From Mytilus galloprovincialis (lineage: Eukaryota; Mollusca; Bivalvia; Mytilida; Mytilidae), in contig NC_134843.1 in assembly GCF_965363235.1 (NCBI RefSeq), positions 87,019,795 to 87,083,794 of the forward strand: a DNA stretch of 64,000 nt, given 5' to 3'. This document shows positions 1-11,880 of the stretch, in pieces (positions within the stretch are counted from its first letter, which is position 1; the number at the start of each line of letters is the position of its first letter). A program made the translations under genes and the position numbers. The notes beneath the pieces were generated by a model. That model saw only the letters and a list, made by a program, of their open reading frames with translations, was not told the origin of the DNA and did no database searches.

Positions 1-3000
1 AAACTTAAAATAACCAAATGTAGCTGCATTCGCTCCTTTCCGTTTTTTCCTTTAGAGTGATTTGTAAACCACATAGAATTAAGTAATAGAAGAAAAGAAC
101 CAATTTGATGATGCTGACGAATTAGGGTTTAACGTCCAGTGACAAATATCATGTTCATATGTGAATGAGAACACGTTATATGTACCCTGTGTTGTATTAG
201 AAAGACACTTTCAGTCGGAATTGAGAACGTGCTACTTCGAACAGACACAAAAAGTAAGGCTGATTGAAAACGTCAATAAAAAATTCATGCATATTCCAGA
301 GGCCAATTCATATCACGCTATATTGAAGTGACACACCCTTCAATAAAATGCAAAGAAAGTCAAAATAAAAATGCTCTTTCTAGGATACTGTGGCACCGTA
401 TTGTCATTTTTGTTTACTCAGGAACATCTCATTCTTAAATTTTTCAAGGGGGAAATATAAAGGTTGCAAAATTATTGTCGTGGCTAAATAACTCTTAACT
501 GACACAATTTCAATTGTCCAACCCATTAACAGACTTTATTCCCATAATTTTCACTAAAACGTGGTATTATTCACGTTATTTTACAATTATGAAATATTTA
601 CTAATGTCAATTTATTTTTTAGAACCACAGTACTATTTTTTGTCCTTTAAATGATATCTAAATTTGTTTGTTTCGCCTTTTATTAAAAAAATTGCTATGC
701 GTATAAGCATAAATACTACATACTTGCGCGACGCCTTTTAGTTTTACTGAAAACTGCGCAGACTAAGAAATGTTTTTACAAGTGCAAAATGTTCTATAAT
801 ATATATCATTTTGTCAGACACTTTTCTTTTTTTGATTTGGTTCTTATAACATGCCAAAAATCTGTATATTTAATAGAGTTTAACATTAAATTAAGCGTTT
901 TACTCTTAACAGACGTATAACCAACCCGATTAACAGACCAATCGCCCATATAGCCGCATACTCAATATAGATTAACCGACCAATCTCTCGGTTAGCCGAG
1001 TGTCGGCCGTGAACTTAAAATGTTTTAGATTTGACATGGATCGTTTATCATAAAATAGTATCAAATCATTATCTTTTCTACACTTTTCTACACTTTACTC
1101 TAGACTATTTCAAATCTCGGTCAGTTTCTGAAATTATTTCTTACATACTTTTGATTTTTTGATTTTTTAACCCTGTAGGCTAACATTGTCCATGTGAAAT
1201 TTTAAAATTGTTTGTATAAACATTGAACGACCAAAATATGTGACGTATAAAATTTTCTGACGTCAGACACGCGAATCAATGAATGTGTTTGTAGATAGAT
1301 GTGTTTGCGTTCTGTTAAATTGTTCCTTTTAAAATTGTTACACGATGATGACTGCTGTACCCATATTTTAACTATTTTATTTATTATGTCTGTTAAGTTC
1401 ACGCATCATTGTAAATATAACGGAATTTGACGAGGCTGTCAACAAAGAGAGAGGTTTAGCGCTATTAAACCAGATTTAATCCACCATGTTCTGCGTTTGA
1501 AAATGCCTGTACCAAGTCAGGAATTTGACAGTTCTTGTCCATTCGTTTTTGGTGTGTTTTGTCATTTGATTTTGCCATGTGATTATGGACTTTCCGATTA
1601 GAGTTCAGTATTTTTGTGACATGCATGAACGTTTGGAGATGTTGAATGCATGAACAAACAATCGAAATTTTCATGGGAACCGACGGACCTTTTTTTTTTA
1701 AACAACGTGTTTCTTTATTGATCTTTATTCAAGACATACAGTATTTTAATGTGAAAAATTAAAAAGAAACTAGTATCATACTTTTTTAAACTATAAACTA
1801 AATTATGCAAATTTTGGTAACTAGCTTGACCGCATCCATCTCATTGAACTTGAAATTAAGGATACAATAGATACAAGTTAAGTCTACCGCATATCTTCAC
1901 CTGCATTTGGAAAATGGCTACGAAGGTTGGTTGAGAACAATACCTTGCGACAAAAGGGATGATTTCAGCGTCCCTATAGTGAACGTTTTATTTCTAGCAG
2001 CGCCAGTATATGTAGTATACACCCCCAGTTATTACAGAGTTTGCATTTAAATAATGAAAATGAATATGTTTTGATTGTCGTAACCACCATTCGGTCATCA
2101 GCAGGATCTGCACACCCTTCCAAAGCTCCTTAGATTATCCAGTTTTTGGTGGGGATTTTTGTTGCTCTGTCTTTAGTTTTTTGTGTTGTGTTTTGTGTAT
2201 TGTTGTTTGTACATCGGTCGTTGTTTTTTTTTTTTGCCATTTTGGGTTGCATTGTCAACTTGTTTTTGACATGAGTTTGCTTGTACCTTTAGTATCGTTA
2301 CGTATCTTTACGTGACAATTCGAATTAAGGAATAAACTAGTAATGAAAAACTGAATTGTGGCGACTACAAATAGAATACATTCATGACCATCTTTGACAC
2401 ACAATCTGTATACGCAATAACGCAAGGGCGGTGCTGATAAATCTTTGGTGTCGATAACTTCGTAAATTCATAAGTTCATAAGCTTCTTTTGTATAAGCAG
2501 TTACCCTCATTATGACAACATTATGCGAAACATAAGCTCTAGAATATCGTATTATCTTGGAGTTATATGCCGCATATAAAGGAGTTACCATTACGATTAT
2601 AAATAATATTGAAAATTCACAATAAAAAAATCAGTTTAGTTCTGAATCAAACTTTTTATTATAAGGTCAGGACAGCCGTATTTGTGAAATGAATTAAAAG
2701 TTTCAATTAAAAAATCGACACAATACAGGATAATAGATTTAAAAGAGTGATGAAAGATACCAAAGGGACATTGCAAGAAAATTGGTACCGTTAATTTTAT
2801 TATATCAAACTCATAGATCGCAAACTGAATTTATCCAATGAGACATTTTATTGTCCAAGAATTAAGATACCCTTACCAAAACTAACTAATACTCAGTATA
2901 AAAAAAAAATCAATCTAATACTGAGAGAGATTGTCTAATTTTCATAGAAGTATAAAATTACAATTTAGCAACATTTTAACAAATAATAAAACAAATTTCA

Positions 3001-3160
3001 TCGATATTAATTCACCTCAATAGCAGACTAATGAAGGTTATTACAACAGTATACTTATTAATCTATATAAATAAGACCTGGATAATCGTAAATAATATCA
3101 ACTTTTCTACTTTTCATGATAGCTTTACCTTCTATATGTATTTTTTTTTTATGACGATGA
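1..3160. other. intergenic, no gene seen; fragments of dispersed repeats
   Basis: No ORF here resembles a protein family and none is longer than 70 codons. The stretch about 1430-1680 is a copy of a dispersed repeat recognised by the phrase 'ATGCCTGTACCAAGTCAGG', which recurs near 26010, 26560 and 39340 and in reverse near 8280-8450. The stretch about 2085-2300 is a worn copy of another family whose better copies lie at 7365-7625 and 56090-56360. The rest is AT-rich DNA in which I see nothing. The promoter and first exon of the gene at 3231 should lie here but cannot be pinned down. Confidence 0.6.
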
Positions 3161-3165
3161 AATAT

Positions 3166-3176
3166 TATCTTTGCAG
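3166..3176 (+). promoter_or_regulatory. probable splice acceptor in the 5' UTR of the ANK-cGLR gene
   Basis: TATCTTTGCAG, a pyrimidine-rich acceptor, ends 54 bases before the ATG at 3231. The coding sequence is one uninterrupted exon, so a 5' UTR intron ending here is the simplest model. The upstream exon was not identified. Confidence 0.4.
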
Positions 3177-3230
3177 ACCTTCATCAGCTACTTTTTATAT
3201 GACTTAAATTTTTGTATATGCCGGTGAGCA

Positions 3231-6200
3231 ATGGATTGGACTAAATCATTATCGATGTTCGTAAAAGAAGGCAATTACGAAAAAGTTAAACAATTGTTAG
3301 AAAGAGTACACGTTGATAAATTGGAAGTGTCCAGCGAATATCCTTTAGTCATGGCAATTGATAACAACGACGTTGATATGGTCCAGCTCCTAATAGACCC
3401 TAAATTACATATTGACACTAAAAACTTTCAAATTGATCCAGTTATTCATGCTACCCGAAATTCAGCTGTAAATGTGGATGTGCTGGAAGCATTAATTCAT
3501 GCAGATCTTGATATCAATGCTAAAGATTCGCATGGCATGAATGCTTTACATATGGCAGCACAGTTTAATTTTGAAAAAAAGCTGGAGGTTCTATTACAGA
3601 GTCAGCGTTTGGGTACAAACGAAGTGGACCATTCTGGTAGGAATGCACTACATCATTTGATTGAAACAACATGCTTTGACAATATGGATCAGTTTAAAAG
3701 ATGTGCCATGCTACTAATTGAGAGAGATGTTAACATTAATGCACAAGACCAAATGGGGGAGACGCCTCTTCATAAAGTTTTCCAAAATTACTGTAATCTT
3801 ATTCCAGAAATTCTGGCATTCTTGCTTCAAAATGGAAAGGATATTAATCATGAACTGAAAGACAACGATGGATTTACAGTTTTCCATATTATGGTTTCAA
3901 ACACAAACGAAAGCATAAAGGAACAGACAAACTTTGCCGATATAATTGAAGCCAAGGACAAAATGATTAGAGACTACTTGATTGGTAGATTAACTGCGGT
4001 TGAGCCTGTTGTATTGGTTCGTCTTTTAAACGAACTAAATAACAATGGCAATTCTGCATTCGAAACTTATGCAGATGGCGAACAATTTAAAATGGAAACC
4101 ATTAATTGCATGATCGAGAGAGGGGCTGATGTAAATAACAAGGATAGTCTTGGCATCACTCCACTCGCGAAAGGTGCTCTCAGAGAACGCGACGAACTTG
4201 TTGACGTCTTTTTAAGAGCAGGCGCAGATGTGAACATAACAGACATCTTTGGGCAAACTGTTTTGTTTAGAGTACGAACCATACACTCATTTAAAAGCCT
4301 ATGTGAATATGGCGTACAACTTAACGTGAAAGATAAGTTTGGTCGTTCTCCTCTAACAAACAACTGTTTGTATACTCCATTAGAATTTCCACCTATGGGA
4401 ATGACGTTGCAATCTAGTTTATCAATACATCCCCCATTGGCAACACTTTTTCTTGATCACGGAGTAGATGTAAATGTTGTAGACAGATATGGATCCTCAC
4501 TGTTGCATTATGGGGCGTGGCATTCGGATCTCAATATGATAAAAGTTTTGCTTGAAAACAGCGCAAGGAAAGATCTAGTCGACCAACATGGATACACACC
4601 ATATGATCTTGCCATTCATCATGGTAACTGTGACGTATTCCAACTGTTAGAAAATGATCATAATCATGGCGTTAATATGGCTACTACAGAAAAACGAAAA
4701 ATATATGAGAAGAGCGCTATCTATGTTCGGTCTATGATTAATCATCAGAATGCAAACAATATGCAGGAAACATTGAGTAGTGTTGGAATAGATGATAATG
4801 CTGAAGATTTATTACAATTGTTGATATCGTCACCAAAAACAGGCTTTACCGATAATTTAAGTGATACATCGAAAATAAAGTCTGATGTCCATGAACTCAT
4901 GACCAGAATCGCTAATGTTATTGGTGAAATGGATAGTCGATTTCAATGCACTATTTTCCCAACCGGAAGTTCAGCAGAATGTACTCAAATAGGGGATCCA
5001 GTCGAAATGGATTTTGTTTTTTGTTTATCATACTTTAACAGCCAATGCGAGGTTATTCAAACAGATGATCTTCTAGAAACTGGATTTGCAATTTTGAAAT
5101 TAAAAAATTACCACAAAAGTCACGATTTGGTATCGTTTGTTGATCAAAGCGATGTATTACAGTCAGACATTGTTCGCGAGAGATTTCAAGATCTAACAAC
5201 CAGTGCAGTGAATAGGGCGGACATTTGGTCTTCCGAGGACATTTATTTCGACGGACTTCTAGGATTTCCAGACGACAAACCAATAATCAATCTCAGAATT
5301 CAGTGGTATGGAGCGTTGGCTAAATGCGTCAGCATAAGCATCGATATTGTTCCTGCAATTCATAAACCAAACTGGATTCCACGAGATATCGATCATAGTT
5401 TTATGGAGCTGCTTACTCCGAAGGTAAAGGAGGCAGGATTCTTTCTATTGTTTCATTTACCTCATACAACCACGTCTTTGAAGTCATGTTATGTTAGGAT
5501 ATCGAGTGCTCCAGCTGAAATTCAGATTATCAAGATGATGCCAGACTTGTTAAGAGAGAGTTTTTCTCTTTCTAAGATTTTAAAAAGTTGGCACTTCTGT
5601 CCACTTGTTCAATTTAGTGATGACGAAAATGACAGTTCTACTGACACAGAATCTTTTGAGGACGAAAATAATGATAACGACGATGATCCCGATAAAAGTG
5701 GTAAGTTAAAAACTACAACAAAGACCATTAAACAGCTACAACCCTGTATAATATCCCAAATGGGTGAAGATCAAATTGGCGATAGTGAAAAATCTTCAGA
5801 TAATTCTATCAACAGTGAAAATTTACTAGAAATTCAGAAAGCAGCTGGATGGATAGTAGCTCTTGATGAAACACATGTTATCAGAAAAATATTTTTACCA
5901 AAGGAAAACAAAGCTGAGCCTATGGAAAAATTTATCGGAAAATATGCTAAAGAACCCTTTACTGAAATGACTGTTGATAATAATATTGACAGTCGCACGT
6001 TGTTTGTATCGAAAGAGGACCAACCTTCAACAAGCAGGAGAAATGTTGATTGTAACGAACAAATCACAAATATAGCAGAACATTTGAGTAAAAACACAGC
6101 TTTTACACCTTGCACGAGTTCAAAAAATTGCGAACAGCAAGTTTACAGCAATATAACCAACACAGAGAACACAGAGAACACGTTAGAATCACGAGAAACA

Positions 6201-6737
6201 AAAGAAAATGGTGTCTTAAAATCTGATAGCATGTCATTGCAAATGATAGAAAGAAGCAATGATACTCGGAGTGATTATAACGTTCATTCAATAGATTTCG
6301 AATACGAAGAAGAAAGTTCAAGAAAGGGTGAAAATTGTTCAGAATCAGAAATTTCACAAGATGAAAGTTCAACGACGTTTGACGATGATTTTGTTGGAGG
6401 AGATGTTGTTCAAGCAAAGGACGAAATTTCAAGCTATATGTTGAAAAACTGTTTGTTTTATACAATCGTACTAATTCGACAAAATAATTTGAAGGACTTG
6501 AGTCACATTAAAGTCACAACAATGATATATGACACCCTTTTGAAAGCAGCAAAGTCAAAGCAATTGCCATCATACTTTATGCCATATATTGATAATTTCT
6601 CCTATGTTGATACACATATTCGCGAAGTGTCTTCAAGTAAAGCAGAAAGAGAACTTCAAAAACATTGTGCAAGAATTGAAACATTTTGTAAGGTTATTCT
6701 TGGAATTCTCTCTCAAAGACAACAAAGTTCTAATTAG
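3231..6737 (+). CDS. ankyrin-repeat Mab-21/cGAS-like nucleotidyltransferase (cGLR fusion), single coding exon
   Basis: 1168 residues. Residues about 35-475 form some 11 ankyrin repeats (recurring G-x-T-P-L-H and A-D-V-N motifs). Residues about 540-790 carry a Mab-21/cGAS-type nucleotidyltransferase core: FPTGSS with the glycine-serine pair at 579-580, the E592-x-D594 pair in VEMDFVF, and a third acid, D705, in SIDIVP. All three metal-binding acids are present, so an active enzyme making a nucleotide second messenger from ATP/GTP is plausible. A polar, acidic stretch (about 795-1060) separates the core from the C-terminal helical lobe, recognised by SSYMLKNCLFY and LPSYFMPYID (about 1067-1165). 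The family includes cGAS and animal cGLRs, which sense nucleic acids upstream of STING; the ligand here is unknown. The ATG is preceded by a good acceptor and no upstream in-frame extension was needed. AATAAA follows at 6869. Ankyrin and Mab-21 assignments are firm; enzyme activity is inference. Confidence 0.9.
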   Translation: MDWTKSLSMFVKEGNYEKVKQLLERVHVDKLEVSSEYPLVMAIDNNDVDMVQLLIDPKLHIDTKNFQIDPVIHATRNSAVNVDVLEALIHADLDINAKDSHGMNALHMAAQFNFEKKLEVLLQSQRLGTNEVDHSGRNALHHLIETTCFDNMDQFKRCAMLLIERDVNINAQDQMGETPLHKVFQNYCNLIPEILAFLLQNGKDINHELKDNDGFTVFHIMVSNTNESIKEQTNFADIIEAKDKMIRDYLIGRLTAVEPVVLVRLLNELNNNGNSAFETYADGEQFKMETINCMIERGADVNNKDSLGITPLAKGALRERDELVDVFLRAGADVNITDIFGQTVLFRVRTIHSFKSLCEYGVQLNVKDKFGRSPLTNNCLYTPLEFPPMGMTLQSSLSIHPPLATLFLDHGVDVNVVDRYGSSLLHYGAWHSDLNMIKVLLENSARKDLVDQHGYTPYDLAIHHGNCDVFQLLENDHNHGVNMATTEKRKIYEKSAIYVRSMINHQNANNMQETLSSVGIDDNAEDLLQLLISSPKTGFTDNLSDTSKIKSDVHELMTRIANVIGEMDSRFQCTIFPTGSSAECTQIGDPVEMDFVFCLSYFNSQCEVIQTDDLLETGFAILKLKNYHKSHDLVSFVDQSDVLQSDIVRERFQDLTTSAVNRADIWSSEDIYFDGLLGFPDDKPIINLRIQWYGALAKCVSISIDIVPAIHKPNWIPRDIDHSFMELLTPKVKEAGFFLLFHLPHTTTSLKSCYVRISSAPAEIQIIKMMPDLLRESFSLSKILKSWHFCPLVQFSDDENDSSTDTESFEDENNDNDDDPDKSGKLKTTTKTIKQLQPCIISQMGEDQIGDSEKSSDNSINSENLLEIQKAAGWIVALDETHVIRKIFLPKENKAEPMEKFIGKYAKEPFTEMTVDNNIDSRTLFVSKEDQPSTSRRNVDCNEQITNIAEHLSKNTAFTPCTSSKNCEQQVYSNITNTENTENTLESRETKENGVLKSDSMSLQMIERSNDTRSDYNVHSIDFEYEEESSRKGENCSESEISQDESSTTFDDDFVGGDVVQAKDEISSYMLKNCLFYTIVLIRQNNLKDLSHIKVTTMIYDTLLKAAKSKQLPSYFMPYIDNFSYVDTHIREVSSSKAERELQKHCARIETFCKVILGILSQRQQSSN

Positions 6738-6868
6738 TTCCTCTTTGCTTGTTTTCATATATTTCAAAGTAAAGTAAGATTTTTGTTTCAAGTGTAACGT
6801 ATAGTCTTTACATATTAGTGTCAGGGTACCCAAATTGCACATATTTTCATTTTTGTATATTTAAGAAA

Positions 6869-6874
6869 AATAAA
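6869..6874 (+). terminator. poly(A) signal AATAAA of the ANK-cGLR gene
   Basis: Canonical AATAAA, 132 bases after the stop codon at 6737. Confidence 0.55.
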
Positions 6875-6879
6875 TAGTT

Positions 6880-9541
6880 TCCTTTCTGGATGTATTTGTA
6901 GCTGATTAATAATTTCTATATAGTTCCAGAAATTTGATTTTTTAAAACCATAACGTTCCATGCTATTTTATGAGGAGTATTTAATTTGCACATATCCGAC
7001 AACAAAAGACGAATAACAGATTTGTTTTTTCCGAAGATTTGAAAAAATCTGACGTTAATCCATGCTCATTGTGTATTTTGTTAGAAATAGTTACCAGTGA
7101 CGTATTTTGATAACTACTTTTTTCTTCTAAATTTCGATTTTTGTTTTTAACATTATTAATTTGCTACTAGTACTTCATTCATTGAAGTAAGAGTATGGAT
7201 TAGGGAATTGCAGTTTTGAATTTTCCTCGGAGTTTAGTATTTTTGTGATTTTACTTATTGATTTATAATGTGACCACTGTATGTGTATCTTCAGGATTTT
7301 AATCTGTTTAAAAGACGTGCATAATAAAAGGATTAAAAAACGAATTTTAATTCTCTAAGAAAACTAAGACTATTTACCGGATTTTTAATAACATGAGCAA
7401 CACAACGGGTGCCGCACGTGGAGCAGGATCTGCTTACCCTCCCGGAGCACCTGAGATCACCCCAAGGTTTTGATGGGGTTCGTAGTTCTTAGTCTTTAGT
7501 TTTCTATGGTGTGTCTTCTGTACTATTATTAGTCTGTTTATCGTTTCCTTTTTTAACCATGGCGTTGTCAGTTTATTTTCGATTTATGAGTTTGACTGTT
7601 CCTTAAGTATTTTTCGCCCCTCTTTTGTAAGATTTCCGTCACTTTTGTTTTGCATAATTGACTTAAACTGGGTAGTAAGAACAATTTGGGGGTATTATGG
7701 CGTTACACGTTAAAAGAAAACTCTCCATAGAATACAAGAGAAGTGTAATACCTCAACCAAAACGCCAGTCAACGACAAGCACTTGTCTCTGAAATGTGTT
7801 TCCCCTACATACCTTTATATCAAGGCATATAGGGGAAAACAATCACATACAAATTAGGGGGAACACTTACATTCAGAGACAATATCCTATATAGTCAACA
7901 CAATGAAGTATGTCATTGTGTACACAGTCGAATTATAATTGAATAAACAAACCATCAGCTTCTGCACAAAAATAAATATGTGTTTCTAAGCCGTATTCTA
8001 TGTGTTACTCTACTGGCGACAGTCAGCACCATCGCTCGTTGCCTCCCCTTTTATGTATTGTAAAAGATATTTTTCCAGCTATGATTCAATACAATGCAAG
8101 CTTTTGATTGAAGATACTGGTATCAACTATCGATAAGATAACTTCGTGGTTCAAACGATTGAGCAAAAATAATATGACAACATGCAAATATCATTTTTTG
8201 CACTTTTTGTGCAATCTCTTTCTATCAGTGATGCTCAAGGTTAAAAAAAAAAAGAAGTAAAATCACAAAAAAATACTGAACTCCGAGGAAAATTCAAAAT
8301 AGAAAGTCCCTAATTAACGACAAAATCAAAAGCTCAAACAATCCAAACGAATGGCGAACAACTGTCATATTCCTGACTTGGAACAGACATTTTCGTTTGT
8401 AGAAAATAGTGGATTAAACCTGGTTTTAAAGCGTTAAACCTCTCACTTGTATGACAGTCGCATCAAATCCCATTATATTGACAACGATGTGTGAACAAAA
8501 CAAAATAATAACCTTACGACTTCCAACTGTGAACAAAAACCATACCATGTAGCAAGCTATCAATTGCCCTTACGCGCAAAATGTAAAATAATTCAAGCGG
8601 AAAAAATCAACAGCGACCTGATTGGTGTGAATATTGATCAATTTGTAAGCAATTGTTCATTGCTGGTGCAGTTTCTGCGAAAGGAGCACACTCCTGTATA
8701 TTAAGTCCGTATATTATAGTGTGAACATGCACGAGATATGTAATCACCATACGATTGGGCAGTGAGTATGTTACTGCTGAGAAATGGGAAATTGATAATT
8801 TAGAAGTTAAAACCGTCCCTTTTTTCATAGATTTTAGCGTAAAGTCGTCCATCTGTGTCAATTTCGATGAAGAGATCATGGTATGAAAGCAGTCCTTCTT
8901 GTATCAATAGTATACTTAATTTCAAATTCACTGGGATTAATGAGATGTAAGTATTGGCTGAAATATGGGTAATTCAGTGATTTTTGCAAGGTGCTTTTTC
9001 TTTTTGTCTTTTAGAACGTTCTGAATGAATTTTGCTTAAATTAAGTACAAAAGCAAATCGGTCAGTAGGGGTGCACAATTAGTACCCATTGGAATACCGA
9101 ACGTCTATTACAATATAATTCCATCAAACTCAACAAATATATTGTCGATCAAAAAGTCCAGCATTTTGATAACTTCATCTGCGGTATATTTTCTGGTAGA
9201 ATCATTGTGGTTCTCCACAAAATAAGAATTATAATAAACCAAAACAAGACATTTGTATCTACGATTCCTATTTTAGAAAAAGCTTTGCTCGATGAGAATC
9301 AGAATGTTGAAGTCAGTCTTTCAATTGATCATTAATAGATTTTTTTCTCTAAATATGATTGGACGGTCGATCAACATAATTTAATTTTGTCATATACAAA
9401 CCTATGGAATATGATATCAATAAAATGTTAAACAGTTGTCGAAATAAAACGTTAACAAAATTCTGCTAGTACTTGAAATTAGGAATCACTGGTTTAGGTT
9501 TTGGAATATATAAACGCGATAGTTCATCCCATAAGCTCATT
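6880..9541. other. intergenic; dispersed repeats only
   Basis: Holds the repeat at about 7365-7625 (listed separately) and, at about 8240-8480, a reverse copy of the 'ATGCCTGTACCAAGTCAGG' family. No ORF here resembles a protein. Confidence 0.55.
7365..7625 (+). repeat. dispersed repeat, 'GGAGCACCTGAGATCACCCC' family
   Basis: One of at least seven copies in the window: about 2085-2300, 7365-7625, 39655-39800, 56090-56360 and 63440-63660 on the plus strand, and about 38690-38850 and 56718-56955 on the minus strand. Shared landmarks, in order, are GGAGCAGGATCTGCTTACCC, the CACCTGAGATCACC block, a GGGGTTCGT block, CCATGGCGTTGTCAGTTT and TTTATGAGTTTGACTGT. No coding capacity. Class unknown; a non-autonomous transposon or a transposon tail is likely. 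Confidence 0.75.
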
Positions 9542-9960
9542 TACACAGCTACTTTTGCATAGGTACTATTTCTAAAAATTTGTAGTACTGGAAATCTACT
9601 TTTAATATTCAGTACTATTTTGTTACTCTAAAATTATTGTAATATTTAGGTACCTGTATTTGACAGTACTTTATTTGTACTTGAAATTTAGGTACTATAG
9701 ATTTTTGGTTACTATCGTTACATTTTCAGCATTTTGAAAGTTTTTCTATTTCAAATCTCTTAAAGTTATGATTTTCAAACATGGAATATTGTATTATTTC
9801 TGTACCAAAATATTTAGTACAAATCAAGTACTGTAAAATACAAGTACCTAAATATTACATTAGTTTTAAAGTAAAGAAATAGTACTAAATATTAAAAGTA
9901 AATTTCCAGTACTGCATTTTTTTAGTACATAAATAGTACCTATGCAAAAGTAGCTGTGTA
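9542..9960. mobile_element. foldback MITE, probable TA-target (Tc1/mariner-like)
   Basis: The ends are near-perfect inverted repeats: TACACAGCTACTTTTGCATA on the left and its reverse complement, ending CAAAAGTAGCTGTGTA, on the right. The similarity continues inward for most of each half, with repeated AGTACT and GGTACT blocks, so the whole 419-bp unit can fold on itself. The outermost TA on both sides fits a TA target duplication. No ORF. Assignment to the Tc1/mariner group rests only on the TA site and TIR form. Confidence 0.75.
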
Positions 9961-11446
9961 GGTAATAATATAATAATTGGATCTTTTTTCAATAAAAACT
10001 AGGAGATGTGATATGATTGCCAGTGAGACAACTATCCATCACAGCTCAAATTAAGTGGACGTAAACAGTTATAGGCAATCGTAAGGCCTTCAACAATGAG
10101 AATAGTTCATACCATTTACTCATAAAGAGGAAATTACTGGTAAATTTCACGATTGAAAAACATATTACCGAATTTATTTCATGCTTCTACTGCAACTTCA
10201 TCAAACACAATTTTGTTAACGTAGTAAGCTATTTAAAAGCTAAAAATGTAATATTCTACATCTTCAAATGTTATTTCCCGTCTCCTTTATTTTTACCCCC
10301 CATTTGTATCTAAATCCTTTAGTTTCAACGGTTGAACCGTTATCAATGAATGTATATAGATTTAAATAAGAGTACAACTATTTTCTCCAAACATGTATTA
10401 TTTTGTGGTTGATCCCCGGGCGTTGATCATAAATGCAAATCATTTAAGGTGCACGGACATTTTTTGAGGTGTCAAAGTTTGTACATTTAACCAAAAAGTA
10501 CATGTTGAACACGAGTAGAGATGTTTAACAATGCGGAAAATCGAAACAATTTACAATAATTTACAAAATATAATTACAAATGTTTCTTACATTGGGAATT
10601 TTTACATTCATTTTTTTCATATTATGAGGGTGGGGGCTAGGGAGGAGGGGTGAGGTGTCTATATTATATAATTGTGGCCATTCATTCATATTTCTATATA
10701 TTATATTTGTGGACAATCATTCATTGTTCTAGATACCCCCCCACCCCCCATTATTCTCCATTTTTTTCTACCTCATCTAGACCCTTATATGGTTTGGAAT
10801 TCACATATATATAATATGATATGGATCAATATGCCAAATTCAACCCCGCTTTATCTACATGCATTTTTTTTTATCAATTATATACTAAGATCTACTAAAT
10901 ATGACATGTGCAAAAAGTTATTATCACACTATAAATAAAAACATGAGAAAACGAAAAAGTGATAAGCTAGCTATTAATTTTAGAATTTTTACGTTGAACA
11001 ATGAGTCCTATTATACAACCGATTTATCTTACATTTACATTTTGTCATCCATAACAAATCATAACATTGTAAAATATTTAATCACTTTTGTAACTGATTG
11101 ATAAAAGATAACATGCTGAATATTTCCGGAAAACATCGATTTAACCTTGAACCGTCATTTACGACATGTAGGGAAAAATTGAAATAAGGTAATTCGTCAT
11201 AAACGGCCACGCGTCCACGTAAGTACACATGTAAAATTATATAGACTACTTTAACAGACTTTTTATTCACTTTATTGATTCATGTTTATCAGTAAAAAGT
11301 GACAACAGATTGTTTGACAGATAAAATTAGTTCCACACTGATGTCACTGATCATTGTCAACAAAGCGGGGGAGGGGGTGTTGGGTGTTAATCTACCGTAT
11401 TTGGAAAGCACGCCTTCACTTCTACCAATAGTGTTATGTACATATA
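9961..11446. other. intergenic; one worn SINE-like copy
   Basis: About 10005-10130 is a diverged copy of the short dispersed repeat with 'ATGATTGCCAATGAGACAAC' (better copies at 42429 and 58646). The rest is AT-rich, with C- and G-rich runs at about 10625-10650 and 10735-10750. No gene seen. Confidence 0.5.
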
Positions 11447-11880
11447 AAAAAAGAAGATGTGGTATGATTGCCAATTAGGGAGCTACCATTTGATTTTTAT
11501 GGGGGGCTAGGATGAAAAATGTTGTCCTGCCTTTTTTTTTAGTTGTAATCTCTGTCCTGCCTTTTTATTTTTCACTCTATTCGGTCCTGCCTTTTTTTTA
11601 TTAGTTTATCCTGACTTTTTTTAACCTAAATTGTCATCCTGCCTTTTTTTTTGCAAAGTGTCTCATCCTGCCTTATTTTTTTACTCAAAACTCCTGTCCT
11701 GCCTATTTTTTTCAAATTTCATCCTAGCCCCCCCCCCCCCCCCCCCCATAAAAATCAAATGGTAGCTCCCTTAGACAACTCTTCACAAGTGACAAAACGA
11801 CACAGAAATTAACCGGCAGCTATAGGTCACCGTACGGCCTTCAACAATGAGCATAGCCCATAACGCATAATTTCTTTAAC
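11447..11880 (+). repeat. short dispersed repeat (SINE-like), interrupted by a MITE
   Basis: Left part 11447-11477 (AAGAAGATGTGGTATGATTG...) and right part from 11774 (GACAACTCTTCACAAGTGAC... AGGTCACCGTACGGCCTTCA). Uninterrupted relatives lie at 42429-42540, 58646-58715, and on the minus strand at 41840-41950. No ORF. I see no clear pol III boxes in it, so SINE is a working label only. Confidence 0.65.
11478..11770. mobile_element. MITE inserted in a SINE-like repeat, TTA target duplication
   Basis: TIRs begin GGGAGCTACCATTTGATTTT on the left and end with the reverse complement (AAAATCAAATGGTAGCTCCC) on the right. They are flanked by TTA at 11475-11477 and 11771-11773. Removing the element restores the CCAATNAGACAAC of the surrounding repeat, which gives the boundaries independently. 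The interior is several degenerate copies of TGTCCTGCCTTTTTTT and a long C run; no ORF. A 3-bp TTA target and a G-rich terminus suggest PIF/Harbinger. Confidence 0.8.
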
